A stretch of DNA of 64,000 nt from Arthrobacter sp. SLBN-100. GTDB lineage: Bacteria; Actinomycetota; Actinomycetes; Actinomycetales; Micrococcaceae. The notes under the pieces were generated by a model, which saw only the letters and a list, made by a program, of their open reading frames with translations, did no database searches and was not told the origin of the DNA. The stretch lies in NCBI RefSeq assembly GCF_006715305.1, contig NZ_VFMY01000001.1, positions 3,162,001 through 3,226,000 of the forward strand, read 5' to 3'. This document shows positions 8,576-16,895 of the stretch, piece by piece. A program made the translations under genes and the position numbers. Position 1 is the stretch's first letter. Every line of letters begins with the position of its first letter.

Positions 8576-9523
8576 ATGACCATGCTCACAGTTATTGGCG
8601 AAGGCCTCGTCGACGTAGTCCAGCGCGCCTCCGGAATCGAAGCCCACGTGGGCGGCAGCCCGCTGAACGTCGCGGTGGGCCTCGCCCGCCTGGACCACCC
8701 CGTGCAGTTCATCGGCCGCTACGGCCGGGACGCGTACGGCGATTCCGTCGCTGCGCACCTGCGTTCCAGTTCCGTGATGCTTCCGCTGGGCCCGGACGAT
8801 CTTCCTACCAGCGTGGCCACCGCCCTGATTGACGACGACGGCGCCGCCACCTACACGTTCGACCTCGCCTGGGAGCTTCCCGGCATCGCCGACCGGCTGG
8901 CGTTTATGCTGCAGGGCACCACCCTGCTGCACACCGGATCCATTGCGACGATGCTGGCGCCGGGCGCCACCGACGTGCTGGCCGCCGTCGAATACGCCCA
9001 CCCGCGAGCCACCATCAGTTTCGACCCCAACTGCCGGCCCAGCATCGTCACCGATGTGGACTACGCCCGCCGCCACGTGGAAAAGTTCGTGTCCCTGGCC
9101 GATGTGGTCAAGGCCTCAGACGAGGACATGGCCTGGCTGTATCCGGGCGAGGACGTGCTGGAATCTGCCCGGCGGTGGCTGACGCTGGGCAGGACTGAAA
9201 GGCCGGCCATGGTGGTGGTCACCCGCGGAGCAGCCGGGCCGTGGGGGATTACGGCTGCGGGTGAAGCGGAGTGTCCTGCACCGAAGGTTGACGTGGCAGA
9301 CACGGTGGGCGCCGGCGATTCCTTTATGGCCGCCCTGCTGTCCGGCCTGGTGGACCGCGGCCTGGACGGCGCGCAGAACCGGAAGGACCTCCGGGAACTT
9401 CCCGCCGAGGGCCTCGCCGAATTGCTGGCCCACGCGGCCAAGGCGGCTGCGGTGACCGTGTCGCGGCCCGGCGCCAACCCGCCCACGCGCGCCGAGCTGA
9501 ACGGAAGCTCCGGGGAGGGTTAG
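8576..9523 (+). CDS. PfkB-family carbohydrate kinase, fructokinase-like
   Basis: 315-aa ribokinase-fold kinase. The N-terminal signature VGGSPLNVAVGLARL and the C-terminal catalytic VGAGDSFMAALL (Asp as base) are intact. It starts at ATG 8576, 36 bases after the aldolase stop, so it may be the last gene of the hexonate operon. The subgroup resembles fructokinases. Because the KDG kinase upstream is frameshifted, this intact paralogue is a possible substitute, but the sequence does not establish its substrate. Confidence 0.85.
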   Translation: MTMLTVIGEGLVDVVQRASGIEAHVGGSPLNVAVGLARLDHPVQFIGRYGRDAYGDSVAAHLRSSSVMLPLGPDDLPTSVATALIDDDGAATYTFDLAWELPGIADRLAFMLQGTTLLHTGSIATMLAPGATDVLAAVEYAHPRATISFDPNCRPSIVTDVDYARRHVEKFVSLADVVKASDEDMAWLYPGEDVLESARRWLTLGRTERPAMVVVTRGAAGPWGITAAGEAECPAPKVDVADTVGAGDSFMAALLSGLVDRGLDGAQNRKDLRELPAEGLAELLAHAAKAAAVTVSRPGANPPTRAELNGSSGEG

Positions 9524-9539
9524 GCCGCGTCCTCCTTCG

Positions 9540-10409
9540 TTACCCCTCCTGGTTGTAGTAGGGCCACGGCAGGAAACGGCGCTCACCGCGGCGGTCGGGT
9601 CCTTCCAAGGTGACTTTGCCATTAGCAGCCCATTCCACGCCGCGGGGGAACATCCGGATGAACTCGATCCGCCGGAACGTGTCGATGTCGTGCCCGATCG
9701 TAATCGTGAAGCTGCGGCCTTCGCCGTAGTTGTTGATCCATGCAAGGGGCTGCAGCGTGTTGATGCCGGGAAGGCCCTCGACGCCCTCCGCAGGAATGGC
9801 CACCGGATAGTGGGACATCGGCCACATGGGCGCGTTCTTGTACGAGTCCACGTCGTCAAACACTGAGAGAAGCACCTCCGCACCTTCGTACAGCTGGACG
9901 CCTGTCAGGATGTCGTCACCCGTCACTGTCCAGGTGTCGCTGATGCCCTCCGTGATGGGGTGGCGCGGCCGGGCCGTCTGCAGCAGGGCCTCACCCCATG
10001 GACGCGGGCGCAGCCCGGTGGGAACGCTGAGCTTCGCACCCCGCATGATGTTGTACTCCTCGGGGTAACCCCAGTCGTCCTCCTGCACGGCCGAGCCGTG
10101 GAACCAGACGATGCCTTTCCCGTCGTCGTGGACAAACTTCAGCAGGGCCGCGTCGGTTTCAGCGCCGAAACCGACCGCTTTTTCGTGGTACCCATCGCGG
10201 CCCTCGAACACGATGATGACCACGTCGTATCTGTCGATAACGTTCGCCCCGAGCCCCCGCGGGTCCTCGATCACACGGACGCGGAACCGTCCTGTGTCTT
10301 CAAGCACCGTGGTGAGCCACTGGTTGTGGGCACGGAAGCTGCGGAATTCGTTGTCGTGCTCGCAGGTCATATGCCCGGAGAGGATGAGTGCGTTCAACAC
10401 GTCGGCCAT
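9540..10409 (-). CDS. ThuA-like (trehalose utilisation) domain protein
   Basis: 289 aa. The start at 10409 is chosen because AAAGGAG lies 10 bases before it; an upstream in-frame ATG (10436) adds nine residues without support. The N-terminus NALILSGHMTCEHDN and the segments YDVVIIVFEGRD and GIVWFHGSA fit the ThuA class I glutamine-amidotransferase-like fold, which lacks the amidotransferase Cys. ThuA proteins accompany ThuB-type dehydrogenases in 3-keto-disaccharide metabolism; the biochemical role is unsettled. It diverges from the first fused CGD gene and shares its operator region. It converges with the PfkB gene, only 16 bases apart. Confidence 0.78.
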   Translation of the reverse strand: MADVLNALILSGHMTCEHDNEFRSFRAHNQWLTTVLEDTGRFRVRVIEDPRGLGANVIDRYDVVIIVFEGRDGYHEKAVGFGAETDAALLKFVHDDGKGIVWFHGSAVQEDDWGYPEEYNIMRGAKLSVPTGLRPRPWGEALLQTARPRHPITEGISDTWTVTGDDILTGVQLYEGAEVLLSVFDDVDSYKNAPMWPMSHYPVAIPAEGVEGLPGINTLQPLAWINNYGEGRSFTITIGHDIDTFRRIEFIRMFPRGVEWAANGKVTLEGPDRRGERRFLPWPYYNQEG

Positions 10410-10525
10410 GTGATCTGAGCTCCTTTTATTCGGCAAGATGAGTTATGGAGAAAGTTTACATACTTTAGTATGAAAGAGACATAACGATGCTACGATCAGT
10501 TTGCACCTAGAGAGAGTGAGCAACG
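10410..10525. promoter_or_regulatory. divergent control region with regulon operator
   Basis: On the minus strand, 10486-10462 reads GTTATGTCTC then TTTCA and ends AAAGT. It matches the 23-bp motif found before the other CGD-region units. Overlapping it is a perfect palindrome CATACT-TT-AGTATG (10459-10472). A TACGAT box at 10491-10496 could be the rightward -10. The region must drive both the ThuA gene (left) and the fused CGD gene (right). Confidence 0.5.
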
Positions 10526-11818
10526 ATGCTTCTCGAAAGAGACCTCATCCAGTCCGTCGGCTTCCGCAACGTCACCGAGGGCGGGCGTACCACCGGCTTC
10601 CAGTTCCGCGTCCGGATGCCTTCCTACCGGGGAATGGCCGCGTCGCTCATCGACGGCATTGCGGTCCGCGTAGGCAACATCGTCGACGTCGGCCCTGCCG
10701 TTCCCCTGTGGACCTTCGGTGGGCGGACCTACACCCTGCAGCAGCTCTGGGAAAGCGACGGCGTGCGCTGGCCCCTGGAGGAAGCGGCGGTAGTGACCGT
10801 TCCGTTCGACGGCGGCCTGCCGCAGGGTGTCCATGAGCTCACCATCGAGCTGCGGCTGCGGATGTCCTACATACCTGTGGAGCACCAGCCCACCGTCCAC
10901 CGCGTCAGCCGTGCGGTGACGCTGGGGCCGGAGGGCGGTGAGGGCACCTTCCGCTACGGCGTTTCGCTCTACAGCTACATGGGCGACTACGGCACCGTGA
11001 TGGACCTGGAGAGCGCCCTGGCGTCCGTCGCCGATGTGGGGGCCACCGGCGTCGAGATCCTTGGCGAGGGCCACATCCCCAACTATCCGGAACCCTCCCC
11101 GGCCTGGGTTGACCAATGGTTCAGCCTGCTGGAGAAGTACTCGCTGGAGCCTACAAACTACGGATCCTGGATCGACACCCGGCTGCACCCGGGCCGGAGC
11201 ATGACGGTTGCCGAGGGTGCAGAGGCGCTGCAGCGGGATCTGCGGCTTGCCCACCGGCTGGGCTTCGGCTTCGTGCGGCCCAAGATCGGCGTTGTTTCCA
11301 GCGACCTGGTTCCGGACCCTATCTGGACCGAATCGGTGGAACGTTCCCTTGACCTGGCCCATGAACTGGGGATCATCATCTGCCCTGAGATCCACTCGCC
11401 CACGCCCATCAAGCACCCCGTCGTCGAGGACTACATCGGCCTCATCGAACGCACCGGAACAAAAAACTTCGGCCTGCTCATCGACACCGGAATTTTCCAG
11501 GACCGGCCCATCCCGCTGCGCGAAGGCGAGACCCGCGAAACCCGGCCCGCCTTCCTGGACGGCATCGGCGTCGACCCCGCCGACTTCACTGACATTGCGC
11601 AGTACGTGGTGTTCATCCAGGCGAAGTTCCACGACATCAACGAGCAACTGGAGGACCAGCAGATTCCCTGGCTGCCCGTGCTCAAGGCCCTCAAGGACGC
11701 CGGCTACACCGGCTACCTCTCCAGCGAATACGAAGGCGAACGCACCCTGTGGCGGGCCATCGAGCAGGTACGCCGGCAGCACTCCTTGATCCGTCGCATC
11801 GCCGGCGAACTTTCCTAG
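10526..11818 (+). CDS. fused beta-alpha C-glycoside deglycosidase-like protein
   Basis: 430 aa with two modules. Residues 1-135 form a beta-rich domain like the small CGD beta subunit (DUF6379 type: FRVRMPSYRG, WPLEEAAVV, RLRMSYIP). Residues from about 141 form a xylose-isomerase-like TIM barrel like the alpha subunit (RYGVSLYSY, PEIHSP, LLIDTGIF, SSEYEGER). CGD complexes are known to cleave the C-C bond of 3-keto C-glycosides using a divalent metal. Metal-ligand positions read Glu (PEIHS), Asp (IDTG), Gln instead of the usual His (FIQAKF) and Glu (SEYEG), so chemistry or specificity may differ. It diverges from the ThuA gene; RBS and spacing fit ATG 10526. Confidence 0.75.
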   Translation: MLLERDLIQSVGFRNVTEGGRTTGFQFRVRMPSYRGMAASLIDGIAVRVGNIVDVGPAVPLWTFGGRTYTLQQLWESDGVRWPLEEAAVVTVPFDGGLPQGVHELTIELRLRMSYIPVEHQPTVHRVSRAVTLGPEGGEGTFRYGVSLYSYMGDYGTVMDLESALASVADVGATGVEILGEGHIPNYPEPSPAWVDQWFSLLEKYSLEPTNYGSWIDTRLHPGRSMTVAEGAEALQRDLRLAHRLGFGFVRPKIGVVSSDLVPDPIWTESVERSLDLAHELGIIICPEIHSPTPIKHPVVEDYIGLIERTGTKNFGLLIDTGIFQDRPIPLREGETRETRPAFLDGIGVDPADFTDIAQYVVFIQAKFHDINEQLEDQQIPWLPVLKALKDAGYTGYLSSEYEGERTLWRAIEQVRRQHSLIRRIAGELS

Positions 11819-11850
11819 ATTCATTCCTCCTCCCAGCAGAGAGAACAACC

Positions 11851-13329
11851 ATGCCCAACGGACTTCTTGACGATTCAAGCCTCCGCACCCATCCGGAGGG
11901 ACTCGCCCTGGCCCTGACGCTGCCGTGGTACCGGAGCCTGTGGCTCTCTTCGGTCTCCAGCCTGCGGCTCACCGTTGATGGGCAGGACGTTCCCACCGAG
12001 AACCTCACCCTGGAACTCGGCGGCGTCCGGTATGCGCTTCCGGATCTGCAGGCACACAGCGAAACTCTCTGGTACCTGCAGGAGCACCCCCTGCTGATCG
12101 CCAAGAGGGATACCCCTGTGGCCCTGGGCGAGCAGCACACCATCCAGCTCATCGGGGAGCTGCGCCTGCCCTACATGCAGATCGCCCCGGGCCAGGACGG
12201 CGGTCCAGGGATGTATGTCCCCAACTTCGTGAACCAGACACTGGAGCTGGCCGTCACGGACAGGGCAGCTTCGGTTCCTGAATTGACGACGGCGCTCACG
12301 CCGCCTCCGCCGAAGGCTGAGGACGATCCGTTCTCGCTGGGGCTCACCCTGTACTCGGCAAGTGCCGAGTTCCGGGCCGGGTGGTACGACTTCGACGGCC
12401 TGCTGAACAGGGTGGCGGAGCTGGGCATCGGCCCCGGCATCGAGATCGTTGCCTCCCAGGTCCTGCCGACCTATCCGAATGTCACGGACAACTTCGCCCG
12501 TTCCTGGCACGAGGCCTTCGACAAGCACGGCTTCACCGCCAGCTCCTTCGGCGCGAACCTGGACATGGGCCGGCGCCGGGAGCGGGACATGACACCGGAC
12601 GAGGAATACGAGTTCACGCAGACGCTCTTCCACGGCGCCAAGAAACTCGGCTTCCCGCTGGTCCGCATCCAGAGTGCGAAGCCGGAACTGCTGCGCCGGC
12701 TGCTGCCGCTCGCCGAGGACCTGGAGCTCAAGCTTGCCTATGAAATCCACGCACCGCTGGGACCAAACTCCCCGGAGATCATGAAGGTCCGCGACGTGTA
12801 CGCGGAGCTGGATTCGCCGCTGCTGGGCTTCGTGGCCGATTTCTCCTCCACCATGCACAGCATGTCTCCCACGCTCCTGCGGGCCGTCCGCCGTGCCGGA
12901 CTCGACGACGAAGCCGTCCAGAAGCTGCAGGGCATCTGGGCCACCGACGCCCCGATGCGGGCGCGGCAGGAGGAGTTCATCGGCTACCTGCGGGCACGGG
13001 ACTTCGATCCTGCCCGCCTTGGTTCCTTCGCGCACCTGGCCTTTAACATGCACGGGCACGTCAGCCCAAAGGAGTGGGCGGACATCATGCCGCAGATCAT
13101 GCACGTCCACGCGAAGTTCTACGACATTGATGACCAGGGCAACGAGCCCGCCATCGACTACCCGGAACTCGTCCGCGTGTTCGTCGAGGGCGGCTACCGC
13201 GGCTACTGGTCCAGCGAGTGGGAGGGCCATGCCTTCGCCGAGCTTGGCGAGGTGGATCCGCTGCTGCTGGTCCGCAAGCAGCACGACCTCATCCGCGAGA
13301 GCATACGGTCCACGCTGGCATCAGCCTGA
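11851..13329 (+). CDS. fused beta-alpha C-glycoside deglycosidase-like protein (second copy)
   Basis: 492 aa from ATG 11851; a longer in-frame reading starts inside the previous gene. Residues 1-138 are a CGD beta-like domain with LPWYRSLWLS and LPYMQIAP. A Pro-rich linker (PPPPKAEDD, about 151-159) leads to a TIM-barrel alpha domain from about 162. Metal-site motifs are complete: YEIHAP (Glu), VADFSST (Asp), HVHAKF (His), SSEWEGH (Glu). NLDMGRRRERDMTPDEE and the 'FSSTMHS' loop are shared almost word for word with the stand-alone alpha gene at 21803, and the N-domain with the stand-alone beta gene at 23618. It lies 32 bases after the first fusion, so they are co-transcribed. A terminator follows. 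Confidence 0.78.
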   Translation: MPNGLLDDSSLRTHPEGLALALTLPWYRSLWLSSVSSLRLTVDGQDVPTENLTLELGGVRYALPDLQAHSETLWYLQEHPLLIAKRDTPVALGEQHTIQLIGELRLPYMQIAPGQDGGPGMYVPNFVNQTLELAVTDRAASVPELTTALTPPPPKAEDDPFSLGLTLYSASAEFRAGWYDFDGLLNRVAELGIGPGIEIVASQVLPTYPNVTDNFARSWHEAFDKHGFTASSFGANLDMGRRRERDMTPDEEYEFTQTLFHGAKKLGFPLVRIQSAKPELLRRLLPLAEDLELKLAYEIHAPLGPNSPEIMKVRDVYAELDSPLLGFVADFSSTMHSMSPTLLRAVRRAGLDDEAVQKLQGIWATDAPMRARQEEFIGYLRARDFDPARLGSFAHLAFNMHGHVSPKEWADIMPQIMHVHAKFYDIDDQGNEPAIDYPELVRVFVEGGYRGYWSSEWEGHAFAELGEVDPLLLVRKQHDLIRESIRSTLASA

Positions 13330-13350
13330 GCCTCCACTGCGAATGCCTCG

Positions 13351-13377
13351 GTGCCCGTCCGTTCAGCGGACGGGCAC
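13351..13377. terminator. hairpin terminator between convergent genes
   Basis: Perfect 11-base arms GTGCCCGTCCG and CGGACGGGCAC around the loop TTCAG. It lies between the stop of the fused CGD gene (13329) and the convergent LysR stop (13404), so it could serve both strands. The following T-run is short. Confidence 0.7.
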
Positions 13378-13403
13378 TGAGCCCTTTAAGCGCACCAGGC
13401 GTT

Positions 13404-14348
13404 TTACGGGACGTCCTTGGCGGCAGCGGCGGCAACGATATCGGCAGCCTCCTTGAAGAGGCCCCGCATCCACTCATGCTCCGAATCGCGGTTGTGCACC
13501 GGGTGCCACCACAGGGCGTTAACCAGCGGCGTGGCATCGAAGGGCAGCGGCAGGACCCGCACCCCGCCCACACGCAGCGCGAACGGTATCAGCGCCGCCT
13601 GGATAAGCGCGATCCGGTTGGTTCCCACCACAAAATGCGGCAAGGACTGAAAGCTCTCCACCACCACGTCCACGCGCGGCTCAACACCGAGCTGCATGAT
13701 CTGGCGTTCGGCCGACGTCGAGGCAGACCGGGTCTGGTAGGTCATCACCCACGGAAGTTCAGCGATGTTCTCCATGGTGATTTTTTCGCCGACGGCGTCA
13801 TTGGAGGAAGAGACGACGGCCACCCATCCGTCCCGCCACAGGTCCAGGTAGGGGAGCCCGGAAAGGAAACCGTGGGGAATCACCATGCCGTCCACGGAGC
13901 GAAGGCGGTTGGCCGCGTCCTCGACCACCATCGGGTTGTGCAGCATGAACCGGAACCGGACGCCCGGAGCGCGCTCGGCCGCAAGCTCGGAAACAACCCG
14001 GCCAACGGTAGTAAAGCCGTAATCGGAGCCGTAGATGGAGAACTCGCGCTCGGACTCGCTGGGCTCCCATGTGGCCTGGCTCTCGAAGACGCGCCGGGCC
14101 GCTTCAAGCGCGGTGGTGGTATGCTCGGCCAGCCGCAGGGCGAAAGGTGTGAGCTCGTAGGCATTGCCGCGGCGGGCCAGGATGGGGTCCCCGAAGTGGG
14201 ACCGCAGGCGCGCCAGCGAAGCGCTCAGCGCCGGCTGGCTGAGGTGGAGCCGCTCGGCCGCCCTCGTCACGCTCCGCTCGGTAATGAGGGCATCCAGCGA
14301 GATCAGCAGGTTGAGGTCGAGCCGGGAAAGCAGGACATTATTCGTCAC
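13404..14348 (-). CDS. LysR-family transcriptional regulator, NodD-like
   Basis: About 314 aa from a GTG at 14348 (N-terminus TNNVLLSRLDLN); an upstream ATG at 14405 would add 19 residues. The N-terminal winged helix is typical of the NodD-like branch: DALITERSVTRAAERLHLSQPA. The C-terminal effector-binding domain contains SEREFSIYGSDYG, close to the second LysR in this window (36 kb). NodD-like LysR proteins often sense aromatic compounds such as flavonoids, which would suit a flavonoid-glycoside locus, but that is inference. It diverges from the sugar ABC operon. Confidence 0.85.
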   Translation of the reverse strand: MTNNVLLSRLDLNLLISLDALITERSVTRAAERLHLSQPALSASLARLRSHFGDPILARRGNAYELTPFALRLAEHTTTALEAARRVFESQATWEPSESEREFSIYGSDYGFTTVGRVVSELAAERAPGVRFRFMLHNPMVVEDAANRLRSVDGMVIPHGFLSGLPYLDLWRDGWVAVVSSSNDAVGEKITMENIAELPWVMTYQTRSASTSAERQIMQLGVEPRVDVVVESFQSLPHFVVGTNRIALIQAALIPFALRVGGVRVLPLPFDATPLVNALWWHPVHNRDSEHEWMRGLFKEAADIVAAAAAKDVP

Positions 14349-14583
14349 GGCACGGCGATCTTTCAACGGTGAACTTTCGTCCCGCCAGTGTATCAGCGGC
14401 ATCAATAGGTTCGGTGGGATGCATCATATCCTCCGATGCGCCCTCAGCTTTCGCGGACCTCCGCGAGACTTATGTCTGGCATCGGCAAGACTTATGTGCG
14501 TTTTCTGCACATCTCCTGCATACTGATGAGTGACCGGGGTCACGACTCCCGGATTTTCGACAATGAAGTCAGAAAGGCTGGAC
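14349..14583. promoter_or_regulatory. control region of the CGD-locus ABC operon
   Basis: Two tandem copies of the regulon motif begin CTTATGT at 14469 and 14491, exactly 22 bases apart, on the plus strand. Further down, a perfect inverted repeat GTGACC-GG-GGTCAC (14530-14543) may be a second operator, and TGCATACT (14516-14523) could be an extended -10. An AAAGG site precedes ATG 14584. The region also contains the start side of the divergent LysR gene. Confidence 0.5.
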
Positions 14584-15879
14584 ATGACACAGCACCGTCG
14601 CTATTCGGGCCTGAAGGCCGGCGCCCTCGCCGTTCCCACCCTCGCAGCCCTCGTTCTTACCGGCTGCTCGGCCCCCGCCGGCAATAACTCTTCCTCCGAA
14701 GGAGGGCCGCAGGAATTCTCCCTGACCTTCTCCACGTCCAACACCATCGAGAGCCCCTTCAAGGCACTCGGTGAGAAGTACATGGAAACCCACCCGGATG
14801 TGAAGATCACCTTCAATCCGCAGCCCAACGATTCCTATGACCAGACCGTGCGCACGCAGCTCCAGGCTGGCAACGCCTCAGACGTACTGGTCACGATGCC
14901 TGGCTCGGGCACCGGCCGCAGTATCCTGCAGCTCGTCGAGGCGGGCTTCCTTGAGCCGCTGGACGACGCCGCCAAGGAACTGGTTCCCGAGGGCAGCGAA
15001 GCCCTTTTCGGAAAGGATGGCAAGGTGTACGGCCAGGCCCCGGAAATCACGGTGGTCGGACTGGTCGCAAACGAGACTGCTGCCAAGGCTGGCGGTATTT
15101 CTGAGTTCCCCTCGGACTTCGGCGCTCTCCAGGAACAGTGCAAGGCGCTCGGATCTGCAGGTAAGTCATTCTTCGCCGTGGCCGGTTCTGCTGCGCCGAA
15201 CACCGGCCTGATGGCGATGTCCCTCGGGGCTACCCGCGTTTACGCCGAGGACCCCAAATGGAACGAAAAGCGAGCAGCCAAGGAGGTTACGTTCGCCGAC
15301 TCGGACGGCTGGAAGTCATCCCTCGAGGCCGTCAAGCAGCTGAACGATGCGGGCTGCTTCCAGAAGGGTGCGGCCGGTGCAGGCTTTGACGCCATCACCA
15401 AGGGCCTGGCCAGCGGAACCTCGATCTCCGGCTTCATCCCCGGCCCCAGCTGGAAGCAGCTGAAGAGCGCAGCTGCAGACGCCGATTTCGCTGTCCGCGC
15501 CCTGCCCGGCGAAGGCTCGGACGAGAGCTTCGTCTATGCCAGTGCAAACTACGCATTCTCCATCAATGCCGCCTCCAAGAACAAGGAAGCTGCGAAGGCA
15601 TTCCTGGATTGGGCCGCCGAGGCTGAGCAGACTAAGGAGTTTGCCGAAATGGACGGCGCCTTGCCGGTTACCGGCTTGGACAGCTACGACTTCGACGGCA
15701 GCGCCTACAAGAATGTGGGTGACCTGATCAAGGAGGGCAAGTACGGTCCGCTGCCCAACAGCCAGTGGCCGAACTCCGCGGTCTACGACGCACTCGCCAC
15801 CGGCGTCCAAGGCCTCATCACCGGCCAGAAGGATGTTGACCAGGTCCTGCAGGCCATGGACGCAGCCTGGGGCCAGTAA
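14584..15879 (+). CDS. sugar ABC transporter substrate-binding lipoprotein (CUT1)
   Basis: 431 aa from ATG 14584, preceded by AAAGG at 6-base spacing; an in-frame upstream start would spoil the signal peptide. Residues 1-30 form a signal peptide with the lipobox LTGC, so the mature protein is a lipid-anchored extracellular receptor. The rest is a family-1 solute-binding fold (FKALGEKYMETHPDVKITF). It captures a carbohydrate or glycoside and passes it to the two permeases that follow. As first gene of a 12-gene unit with GMC oxidase and CGD genes, the ligand is probably a glycoside (inference). Confidence 0.9.
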   Translation: MTQHRRYSGLKAGALAVPTLAALVLTGCSAPAGNNSSSEGGPQEFSLTFSTSNTIESPFKALGEKYMETHPDVKITFNPQPNDSYDQTVRTQLQAGNASDVLVTMPGSGTGRSILQLVEAGFLEPLDDAAKELVPEGSEALFGKDGKVYGQAPEITVVGLVANETAAKAGGISEFPSDFGALQEQCKALGSAGKSFFAVAGSAAPNTGLMAMSLGATRVYAEDPKWNEKRAAKEVTFADSDGWKSSLEAVKQLNDAGCFQKGAAGAGFDAITKGLASGTSISGFIPGPSWKQLKSAAADADFAVRALPGEGSDESFVYASANYAFSINAASKNKEAAKAFLDWAAEAEQTKEFAEMDGALPVTGLDSYDFDGSAYKNVGDLIKEGKYGPLPNSQWPNSAVYDALATGVQGLITGQKDVDQVLQAMDAAWGQ

Positions 15880-15932
15880 CCTCTTCACACCATCAAAGTT
15901 CCGACGACTCAAAGGGACCAGCAAGGATTACC

Positions 15933-16892
15933 ATGACTGCGACGATGCAACCGAAAACCGAAGCAGCTGATGCACCCCGGCGAGGCAGGCGCATTCCGGG
16001 GGCGGGCGGCAAGGCCCGCTCCCGGGGTGGAGCCATGCAGTTCGGCCATTGGTGGTGGGCGCTGCCGGGCATCGTCCTGGTCATCGCCATCCACTACGTG
16101 GCCACCGGCATCGGCGGCTACTTCGCCTTCACTAACTGGACCGGCATCGGCTCGTTCAAGGTGGTGGGCTGGCAGAACTTCGAGGCCATCTTCAAGGACC
16201 CGACCAAGCTCGGGGCCCTGACCAACACCCTCTTCCTGGCCTTTGGTTCGGTCTTCCTGGGCAACGTCGGAGGCCTCATCATCGCCCTGGGCCTGAACCG
16301 GGTTCTCAAGACCCGGTACATCCTGCGCACGCTCTTCTTCATGCCGGTGGTCCTCAGCCCGCTGGCTACGGCCTACATCTGGAAGTACATCTTCGACTTT
16401 GATGGCCCCATCAACGCCTTCCTTACCGCGATAGGAGCGGGCGACCTTGCCAAGCCCTGGCTCGCGGACCCGCAGTGGGCCATCTGGACAGTCCTGGTGG
16501 TACTCGTGTGGGGTTCCACCGGCTTCGCCATGGTGATTTTCATGGCCGGCCTGGCGGGAGTTCCCGTGGAGGTCGAGGAGGCAGCGGCCATCGACGGCGC
16601 CAACCTGTGGCAACGCTTCAGACACGTTGTCCTGCCGGCCATCCGGCCCGCCGTCGCCATTGCCACAACCCTCGGAATCGTCCAGGGGCTCCGGGTCTTT
16701 GACCCCATCATGGCCCTGACCGGAGGAGGTCCGGCGGGCGCCACCGAAACGCTGGCCACCCAGGTCTACAAGCAGGCATTCGCGCTCGGTAATTTTGGCG
16801 GTGGTGCCGCCCTGGCCCTGGTGCTCGCCTTCATCATCCTTTTCTTCGCCGTGATTCAGCAGCGGCTGACGCGCTCGAACCCGGAGGACTAA
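15933..16892 (+). CDS. sugar ABC transporter permease, MalF-type
   Basis: 319-aa integral membrane protein. After a basic N-terminal tail (about 35 residues) come six hydrophobic segments. The permease EAA motif appears as EEAAAIDGANLWQRFRHV, which contacts the ATPase. It pairs with the next gene. An AAGGA site precedes ATG 15933. No ATP-binding subunit gene is nearby, as is usual for actinobacterial CUT1 importers that share one ATPase. Confidence 0.9.
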   Translation: MTATMQPKTEAADAPRRGRRIPGAGGKARSRGGAMQFGHWWWALPGIVLVIAIHYVATGIGGYFAFTNWTGIGSFKVVGWQNFEAIFKDPTKLGALTNTLFLAFGSVFLGNVGGLIIALGLNRVLKTRYILRTLFFMPVVLSPLATAYIWKYIFDFDGPINAFLTAIGAGDLAKPWLADPQWAIWTVLVVLVWGSTGFAMVIFMAGLAGVPVEVEEAAAIDGANLWQRFRHVVLPAIRPAVAIATTLGIVQGLRVFDPIMALTGGGPAGATETLATQVYKQAFALGNFGGGAALALVLAFIILFFAVIQQRLTRSNPED

Positions 16893-16895
16893 ACA

